DNA from: Betaproteobacteria bacterium | GTDB lineage: Bacteria > Pseudomonadota > Gammaproteobacteria > Burkholderiales > SG8-41 | Reading direction: 5' to 3' | NCBI GenBank assembly: GCA_028292435.1 | Contig: JAQGMI010000033.1 | Span: 1 to 38,369 of the forward strand | Length of the DNA stretch: 38,369 nt | Shown here: positions 33,282 through 38,369 of the stretch, piece by piece | Layout of the letters: each line of letters starts with the position of its first letter | How positions within the stretch are numbered: position 1 is the stretch's first letter | Translations under genes and position numbers: made by a program | The notes under the pieces: model-generated | The model's input: only the letters and a program-made list of their open reading frames with translations | What the model was told of the DNA's origin: nothing | Database searches by the model: none

Positions 33282-34262
33282 TTACGGCGCGGCCTTGAGG
33301 TTCGCTTTTTTGACAACCGCTTTCCACTTGTCGATTTCGCGAATCAGCAGTTGTTCGAGCACTTGCGGGGGGCCGCCACGAATTTCGAGCGCTTCGACTT
33401 CAAACTTTTTGCGAATTTCGGGTACGGTCAATGCGCGCGCCAGTTCTGAATTCAGCTGAGCGACGACTGCCCGGGGCAATTTCGCCGGTCCCCATATCGC
33501 ATACCATGTCACCGCTTCGTAACCGGGAACGCCGGCTTCCGACACCGTCGGCAGTTCGGGCGCGAAAGTGGAACGCTGCGCCGAAGTAACTGCGAGCGCT
33601 CGCAGCCGTTTAGAGCGCACGTGCGGCAGTGTCGATGGCGCGGTGCCGAGCATCACGGGAATCTGGCCGCCGATCACGTCGTTTAATGCAGGCGCCGTGC
33701 CTTTATAGGGAATCTGCACCATGCGCGTGCCGGCCATCATGTCGAAAAGTTCGACCGCGAGATGCGTGATGCCGCCGGTGCCGGTCGTACCGTAACTCAA
33801 AGAGCCGGGTTTCGCCTTCGCCAGACGGATCAAGTCCTGCAGCGTATTGGCGGCGACCGCCGGATTAACCGTCATGATGAAGGGACTATCGCCAATCAGA
33901 ATGATCGGCGTGATGTCGCGAACCGGGTCGTACGAGAGTTCGTTCAACGCAGCGCTTGTCGCGTAACTGCCCGAGCCGAGCGTCAGGGTGTAACCGTCCG
34001 CGGGCGCGCGGATGCCGAGTTCGGTCCCGACGACACCGCCGGCGCCGCCGCGATTGTCGACGACGATCGAGACGCCGAGCGGAGCGGACGCTTCCTGCAG
34101 GAGCACGCGCGCGATCATGTCCGTACCGCCGCCCGGCGCGAACGGCACGATCACGCGAATCGGTTTGTCGGGATATTGATTCGCAGCGTGCGCGCCGCTC
34201 ATGGCATTGATCGTGACGATTGCGAACGTGGCACTGGCAGCAACGAAACGAACTGGCGACAC
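33282..34262 (-). CDS. Bug/TctC family periplasmic binding protein K
   Basis: The GTG at 34262 is preferred: GAGG lies six to seven bases upstream and it opens a normal signal peptide ending GAHAAN before QYPDKP, giving 326 residues. A 362-residue reading from an upstream ATG adds a His/Arg-rich segment unlike a signal peptide. Motifs are FAPGGGTD (41-48), VDNRGGAGGVVG (68-79), ADGYTL, YGTTGTGGITHLAVELF and QIPYKGTAPALND. It lies 111 bases downstream of Bug L and is a distant paralogue rather than a recent tandem copy. Confidence 0.9.
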   Translation of the reverse strand: MSPVRFVAASATFAIVTINAMSGAHAANQYPDKPIRVIVPFAPGGGTDMIARVLLQEASAPLGVSIVVDNRGGAGGVVGTELGIRAPADGYTLTLGSGSYATSAALNELSYDPVRDITPIILIGDSPFIMTVNPAVAANTLQDLIRLAKAKPGSLSYGTTGTGGITHLAVELFDMMAGTRMVQIPYKGTAPALNDVIGGQIPVMLGTAPSTLPHVRSKRLRALAVTSAQRSTFAPELPTVSEAGVPGYEAVTWYAIWGPAKLPRAVVAQLNSELARALTVPEIRKKFEVEALEIRGGPPQVLEQLLIREIDKWKAVVKKANLKAAP

Positions 34263-34313
34263 TTGACGCCTCGCAAAGTGACTGTGTGGACGCCGGCAAA
34301 AGCGCGCGGCGTG

Positions 34314-34344
34314 CGCAAATAATAGCGGCTTACGCCAATTTGCG
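34314..34344. repeat. Inverted repeat between Bug L and Bug K
   Basis: CGCAAAT (34314-34320) and ATTTGCG (34338-34344) are perfect seven-base arms around 17 bases that can form a small inner stem (GCG/CGC). They sit in the 111-base gap between the tandem Bug genes. There is no T run, so it may be an operator or a processing stem rather than a terminator. Confidence 0.35.
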
Positions 34345-34373
34345 AAATCGCCGCCGTCGCCCCGCCTCAAGCC

Positions 34374-35351
34374 TCACTCTGCCGTCATGCCGGTCGCGGT
34401 GACGACCTTCGCCCACTTCTCCACTTCGTGTTTGACGAACTGACTGAACTGATCGGTATTCAGCGGCGAGGGTTCAGCGCCCTGCGCGTTAAGCCGGTCG
34501 CGCACGTCCGCCGTCTGCACGATGCGCAGCGATTCGGCCGCGAGACGATCGACGATCGCGCGCGGCGTTCCGGCCGGCGCGAATAATCCGAGCCAGTTAA
34601 TCATTTCATAACCGGGCAGCCCCGCTTCGGCGATCGTCGGCATATCGGGCAGCAGGGTTGAGCGCTGGCTGCCGGTAATCGCCAGCCCGCGCAAACGCCC
34701 GCTCTTCGTATGCGGGGAAACAGATGCCGCGGTGGCAAACGTTATCGGCACCTGTCCCGCGACGACGTCGATCATCGCCGGACCACCGCCTTTGTACGGC
34801 ACGTGAACGAGCTTGATCTGACCGAGGTATTCGAACAGCACCGCGGCGATATGGGTCGAAGTACCGGCGCCCGCCGAGGCGTACATGATCTGTCCCGGGC
34901 GCGCCTTCGCGAGCGTGATCAGTTCCTTGACCGATTTCGCCGCAAACGACGGATGCACGGCGAGGATGTTCGGCGCGTCCGAAAGGCGCGCGATCGGCTG
35001 GAAGTCGCGCACGACGTTGTACGACAGCTTGCGGTACAGCGTCTGGTTGATCGCATGCGTGCCGACGCTGCCAATGGTCAGCGTGTAACCGTCGGCTGGC
35101 GCATGCGCCGCCATCTCGGCGGCGAGTATGCCGCCCGCGCCGCTGCGGTTGTCGACGACGACCTGCTGACCGAGTGCATTGCCGAGCGGCACCGCGACGA
35201 GCCGCGAGCCGAGATCGACGTAGCCGCCGGGCGAAAAGCCGATCACGAGGCGAATCGGCTTCGTCGGAAAAACATCGGCGGCAGGCGCAGACGCCGCCGC
35301 GGCGCTCAACAGACCTATCGAAATGACGGACGAAAGCTTGGGTGTCTTCAT
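34374..35351 (-). CDS. Bug/TctC family periplasmic binding protein L
   Basis: The 325-residue receptor has a signal peptide ending SAPAAD before VFPTKP. The first loop is FSPGGYVD (39-46), then VDNRSGAGGILAAE (67-80), ADGYTL, YASAGAGTSTHIAAVLF and HVPYKGGGPAMID. Its start codon overlaps the stop of the upstream MmgE/PrpD gene (ATGA), so the two proteins are made in a coupled way, which is good evidence that this receptor and that enzyme share a substrate. Confidence 0.92.
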   Translation of the reverse strand: MKTPKLSSVISIGLLSAAAASAPAADVFPTKPIRLVIGFSPGGYVDLGSRLVAVPLGNALGQQVVVDNRSGAGGILAAEMAAHAPADGYTLTIGSVGTHAINQTLYRKLSYNVVRDFQPIARLSDAPNILAVHPSFAAKSVKELITLAKARPGQIMYASAGAGTSTHIAAVLFEYLGQIKLVHVPYKGGGPAMIDVVAGQVPITFATAASVSPHTKSGRLRGLAITGSQRSTLLPDMPTIAEAGLPGYEMINWLGLFAPAGTPRAIVDRLAAESLRIVQTADVRDRLNAQGAEPSPLNTDQFSQFVKHEVEKWAKVVTATGMTAE

Positions 35352-36763
35352 TTTTTGGCAGCGCCAAGCAAATCGGTCAAAGCGTTGGAATTTTCGAGCG
35401 AGTCGAGTTTCGCGACCGTGTCCGCGATGCGCTTTGCGGTAGCGGACGCGATGCTCTTGCCGGCGAGATCCATGAATTTATCGTTGATTTCCTGATCGGT
35501 CATCGGATCTTCGTGGCTGCCTTTTCGATACAGGATTTCCGTTTCATGACGCGCGCCGTTGTTGCATTCGACGACGGCGCGGCATGCGACGCGATATTTG
35601 CCGCCGCTGCCGTCAAATTTAGGGTCGAGCTCGACGGCGACGCGCCGAACGAATTCGAGAATGACCGGATCGCGCATTTTTGCTTCGGTGAATTGCGCGG
35701 CAGTCGCTTTGCGCTCGAGCGCGATTACCGCCATGCCATAGCGCAGGTTCATTTGAGCGGCGAGCACGCCCTGGATTTTCGCCGGATCGTACTCCCATCC
35801 GCAGTGATGCAGTGTATTGGTACTGACGTGCGCCGTTACGCGTTTGATGTCGCCGGCGCTGAGCTTGTGCTTCGTCATGATTGCATCGAGTGCCGCCATC
35901 GCGGTGATGCTGCCGTTCGACGCAGGCGCCGGCTTGAAGCCGACTTTCAATATTTCCCAGCGCGTGCCGAGATCGGCGGTCAGCGGTGCGAGCGGATAAT
36001 CGCCGACGAGTGAACTCAAAAAACCGCCGTAAGGCGCTTCGAGCACGTCCGGAATCCCCGTATAGCCGAGCTTGGCAAGTCTCGCCGCATAGATGCCGCT
36101 TTGCGCCGCGCGCCCCGAATGAAAGCCTTTCGCCATTGCGCCTTCCTGCACGGCCATCAAACCGGCCGCCTGCGAACCGGCGAGACCTAGTGCATGCTGC
36201 GTTTGGAGTTCATTGAGCTGCAGCAAACGCGCGGCCGTTGCGCCCGCGACGAATGCGCCGGTCGTGCCCTGGTTGTGATAACCGCGCGCGAACATGCCGC
36301 CTTTCGTCGAGAGCCCGACCCGCAGGCCGACTTCGTATCCTGCGACCAGCGCGGTGATTAAATCGCGACCCGTCGCGCCGCCGTCCGCTTCAGCGACCGC
36401 CAGCGCAACCGGCACCGCGAGCGAGCCCGGATGCAGGGTCGCTTCGATGTGTATTTCGTCGAGTTGAAATGCGTGCGCGGACGAAGCGTTGATCAGCGCG
36501 GCATGCGACGCGGACGTTCGCATGGGGAGCCCGAACACCGCCGACTGCGCGGCACAGTCTTCGGTGGCGACCATCGCAGCAAGTTTCTGTACCGACGCGA
36601 GCGTCGAACCAAAGAGACAGCAACCCAGCGTATCGAGCATGCATGTGCGCGCTTTGGCCACGACTTCCGCCGGCAAGTCAGCAAAGCGCAGCGCGGACGC
36701 CCACGCGGCGAGCTCGCGCGTGGCAGCGATGTGATCGGTTTCATTCGACTTGCTCGTACTCAA
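35348..36763 (-). CDS. MmgE/PrpD family protein (copy 3 of 3)
   Basis: The 471-residue protein shows the family start CMLDTLGCCLFGSTLAS (about 42-58), INASSAHAFQLDEIH (110-124, the NGxxAHxxDxDD region, here with H117 and D122), and a KVGFKPAPASNGSITAM segment near 280. The start is a TTG: AGGGG lies eight bases upstream and no ATG is available. It overlaps Bug L by four bases and follows SoxZ by 51 bases, so it may be in one transcript with the Sox genes. Expected to act on a tricarboxylate-like or substituted dicarboxylate compound in the cytosol. Confidence 0.87.
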   Translation of the reverse strand: MSTSKSNETDHIAATRELAAWASALRFADLPAEVVAKARTCMLDTLGCCLFGSTLASVQKLAAMVATEDCAAQSAVFGLPMRTSASHAALINASSAHAFQLDEIHIEATLHPGSLAVPVALAVAEADGGATGRDLITALVAGYEVGLRVGLSTKGGMFARGYHNQGTTGAFVAGATAARLLQLNELQTQHALGLAGSQAAGLMAVQEGAMAKGFHSGRAAQSGIYAARLAKLGYTGIPDVLEAPYGGFLSSLVGDYPLAPLTADLGTRWEILKVGFKPAPASNGSITAMAALDAIMTKHKLSAGDIKRVTAHVSTNTLHHCGWEYDPAKIQGVLAAQMNLRYGMAVIALERKATAAQFTEAKMRDPVILEFVRRVAVELDPKFDGSGGKYRVACRAVVECNNGARHETEILYRKGSHEDPMTDQEINDKFMDLAGKSIASATAKRIADTVAKLDSLENSNALTDLLGAAKK

Positions 36764-36814
36764 TGGCTGGACCCCTGGCTTTCTAATTAGTAGACGCGTT
36801 ACCGCACAGCCCCG

Positions 36815-37135
36815 TCAGGCGACGCTGATCGGCGCGGTCTCGGTTTGCGTGAATCCGTTGTCGCCAGTCCAGGTGAACTGCAGATTACCGCTTTCGGTGA
36901 TGCGCACCGGAAACGAAATATACGGATTCGCGGATATCGCGGGATGAAATACGGCGCGGCAAACTTCGGCGCCGTTGTACGTGCACTTGAACTCGGTGAT
37001 GATGTCGCGCGGCAGCGTCTTGCCGAGATAATCGCGCCGATAGCCGGTTTCCATGACATGGCTGATCAGCGTGCGAATCTCGATGACTTCGCCGCGTTGC
37101 GCGGTTTTAGGCACGTTGACGCGGGCGACCGCCAC
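36815..37135 (-). CDS. soxZ: SoxZ sulfur-carrier subunit
   Basis: The 106-residue protein matches SoxZ over its full length: VNVPKTAQRGEVIEIRTLIS (6-25), METGYRRDYLGK, PRDIITEFKCTYNGAEV, and the strand ESGNLQFTWTGD near the C-terminus. SoxZ is the partner that holds SoxY in the periplasmic SoxYZ carrier, where sulfur intermediates ride on a SoxY cysteine. The GTG start is one base past the SoxY stop, with its Shine-Dalgarno GAGGAG inside the last SoxY codons. No SoxX, A, B, C or D is seen in this window. Confidence 0.92.
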   Translation of the reverse strand: MAVARVNVPKTAQRGEVIEIRTLISHVMETGYRRDYLGKTLPRDIITEFKCTYNGAEVCRAVFHPAISANPYISFPVRITESGNLQFTWTGDNGFTQTETAPISVA

Positions 37136-37136
37136 G

Positions 37137-37607
37137 TTATAGCTCCTCGAGACAGGCCGCGGTCGTCACGACCACGAACACGTTTTGCGACCAGAATGAG
37201 CCGTCGCTCATCTGCGCGATAGCAATCACGTTCTCGCTATCGGCCAGCCGCACGCGCGTGCTGAAGCTCGCGCGGCCGGCGCCGGGTCCCAGATAAAAGC
37301 TGATAACTTCGGGCAGCGGATTCTTGTCGGTAAAGACGTGTATCGCCTTGACGTAATCCGCCGGCGTCATCGGACTGTCGACATTAACGGACAGCGGCAC
37401 GAGATGGCCGTTCTCGACCAGCGGCGGCAGCGAGATCTTTACCCTGCCCTGATTGACCTTCGACGCGCCAACCACGCGCGCAATGACCTGCGGCATGTTA
37501 TTCAGCGGCATGCGCGTCATCTGCGCGGACACCCTTAAGGGCAATGCGGACGCCGCGGCGAGACTGCCTGCAGCGGCGAGGAACCGCCGGCGCGAGTCGC
37601 GTTTCAT
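37137..37607 (-). CDS. soxY: SoxY-like sulfur carrier with atypical C-terminus
   Basis: The 156-residue product starts at MKRDSRRRFL. The twin-arginine signal SRRRFLA (5-11) with hydrophobic stretch to VSAQ (29) predicts Tat export, as in SoxY. The mature part keeps the SoxY fold signs GRVKISLPPLVENGHLVPLSV, and QMSDGSFW before the last strand. Canonical SoxY ends in GGCGG on a flexible arm whose cysteine carries sulfur; here the end is TTAACLEEL, keeping one cysteine (C152) but followed by four more residues. The same bases that encode E-E supply the SoxZ ribosome site. It follows the molybdoenzyme gene by 81 bases. Confidence 0.88.
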   Translation of the reverse strand: MKRDSRRRFLAAAGSLAAASALPLRVSAQMTRMPLNNMPQVIARVVGASKVNQGRVKISLPPLVENGHLVPLSVNVDSPMTPADYVKAIHVFTDKNPLPEVISFYLGPGAGRASFSTRVRLADSENVIAIAQMSDGSFWSQNVFVVVTTAACLEEL

Positions 37608-37688
37608 TCGATCCTGCAACGCAAAGTCTCCAACATGATGAAACGCGAAAAGCATCTGCCGCGGCGCTGGCCGCGGCAGACGCCGGAC

Positions 37689-38369
37689 TTACACCATCGT
37701 GATGCCGTGGTTTTTCAGCGGGAACGTGCGCATGCGTTTGCCCGTCGCGGCGAAGAACGCATTGAGCACCGCCGGCGCAGCGACGCAAATCGTCGGTTCG
37801 CCGATGCCGCCCCAAAAACCGCCTGAGGGCATGACGATCGATTCGACCTTCGGCATCTGCGCGATGTGCATCGAGTTAAACGTGTTGAAGTTAGTCTGCT
37901 CGATGCGGCCGTTTTTGACCGTGCATTCCTGCATGAACACCGCCGACAGCCCGTAGACGAACGAACCCGCGATCTGGCGCTCGATCTGCGCCGGATTGAC
38001 CGCATAGCCCGGATCCGTCGCGGCGACGATCCGATGCACCTTGACCTTATTGCCGTCGGTCACCGAGATTTCGGCGCACGCTGCGACATAACTGTTGAAC
38101 GCTTTCATTTGCGCAAGCCCGCGGAAAATTCCCTTGGGTGCCGGCTTGCCCCAACCCACACGCTCCGCCACGGCGTTCAACACCGCGAGGTGCTTCGGGT
38201 TCTTCGTCATCAGCTTGCGCCGGAACTCGAGCGGGTCCTGGCCTGCGGCGTGCGCGAGTTCATCCATGAAGCATTCGACGTAGATCGCATTCTGATTGAT
38301 GTTCACGCCGCGCCAGAATCCCGGCGGCACGTGCGGATTGCGCATCGCGTGATCGATCAGCAGATTCGG
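37689..38369 (-). CDS. Molybdenum hydroxylase large subunit (xanthine dehydrogenase / IorB-like), partial
   Basis: The frame is open to the right edge, so only the C-terminal 226 residues are present. They match the molybdopterin-binding subunit of the isoquinoline 1-oxidoreductase/aldehyde oxidase group: PPGFWRGVNINQNAIYVECF (first third), QDPLEFRRKL, the substrate-channel segment ATDPGYAVNPAQIERQIAGS, and GGIGEPT with the conserved active-site glutamate near the end. IorB-type enzymes hydroxylate heteroaromatics or aldehydes using water as the oxygen source, and several are periplasmic. SoxY and SoxZ follow it directly on the same strand. Small iron-sulfur and cytochrome partners, if any, lie outside the window. 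Confidence 0.88.
   Translation of the reverse strand, partial: PNLLIDHAMRNPHVPPGFWRGVNINQNAIYVECFMDELAHAAGQDPLEFRRKLMTKNPKHLAVLNAVAERVGWGKPAPKGIFRGLAQMKAFNSYVAACAEISVTDGNKVKVHRIVAATDPGYAVNPAQIERQIAGSFVYGLSAVFMQECTVKNGRIEQTNFNTFNSMHIAQMPKVESIVMPSGGFWGGIGEPTICVAAPAVLNAFFAATGKRMRTFPLKNHGITMV

Noticed and set aside
33282..35351. Bug K and Bug L as a recent tandem duplication
   Set aside because: The two proteins differ throughout, including the first ligand loop (FAPGGGTD versus FSPGGYVD) and hinge (QIPYKG versus HVPYKG).
1..38369. CRISPR array, tRNA or rRNA gene, insertion sequence
   Set aside because: No regularly spaced direct repeats, no cloverleaf-like spacer sequence, and no transposase domain were seen; intergenic spaces are too short for most of these.

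Overview
The window is high-GC, densely coded DNA. It looks like a betaproteobacterial (Burkholderiales-type) chromosome. The reasons are the base composition, the gene families, and above all 12 substrate-binding proteins of the Bug/TctC family of tripartite tricarboxylate transporters. That family is massively expanded in Bordetella, Cupriavidus, Variovorax and relatives. The genus cannot be told from this sequence. I see no rRNA, tRNA, insertion sequence, prophage or CRISPR array. The only truncated gene is the molybdoenzyme at the right edge.

Layout, left to right. (1) 35-3924, minus: Bug protein, MmgE/PrpD protein, hydantoinase-type amidohydrolase. (2) 4179-5264, plus: an acetamidase/formamidase with a lipoprotein signal. 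(3) 5271-7895, minus: azoreductase, pirin, Bug; divergent from a LysR regulator at 7998 across an AT-rich region holding a perfect dyad. (4) 7998-11018, plus: LysR, CapA-like protein, Bug. (5) 11071-11673, minus: DUF1080 lipoprotein with a clear terminator. (6) 11984-15347, plus: ketopantoate-reductase-like protein, Bug, MazG-like protein, metallophosphoesterase. (7) 15357-17322, minus: Bug, SDR. (8) 17471-19846, plus: Bug with an apparent ATT start, fused CoA-transferase. (9) 19881-22646, minus: MFS transporter, Bug, small membrane protein. (10) 22818-27369, plus: Bug, unrecognised coiled-coil protein, Bug, NitT/TauT-type binding protein, polysaccharide deacetylase. (11) 27395-29462, minus: PhyH dioxygenase, Bug. 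(12) 29681-32787, plus: epimerase, SDR, MmgE/PrpD. (13) 32784-38369, minus: molybdenum hydroxylase large subunit (partial), SoxY, SoxZ, MmgE/PrpD, Bug, Bug, GNAT acetyltransferase.

The common logic appears to be small catabolic cassettes, each pairing a periplasmic Bug receptor with enzymes for organic acids or amides (CoA-transferase, SDRs, MmgE/PrpD, hydantoinase, PhyH, deacetylase). No TctA or TctB membrane subunit and no ABC permease or ATPase is present, so the receptors must use components encoded elsewhere or act as sensors. The best leads are: SoxYZ next to a molybdenum hydroxylase, with a non-canonical SoxY carrier tail; the coiled-coil protein with two aromatic heptad blocks locked between two Bug genes; and the density of orphan Bug receptors.
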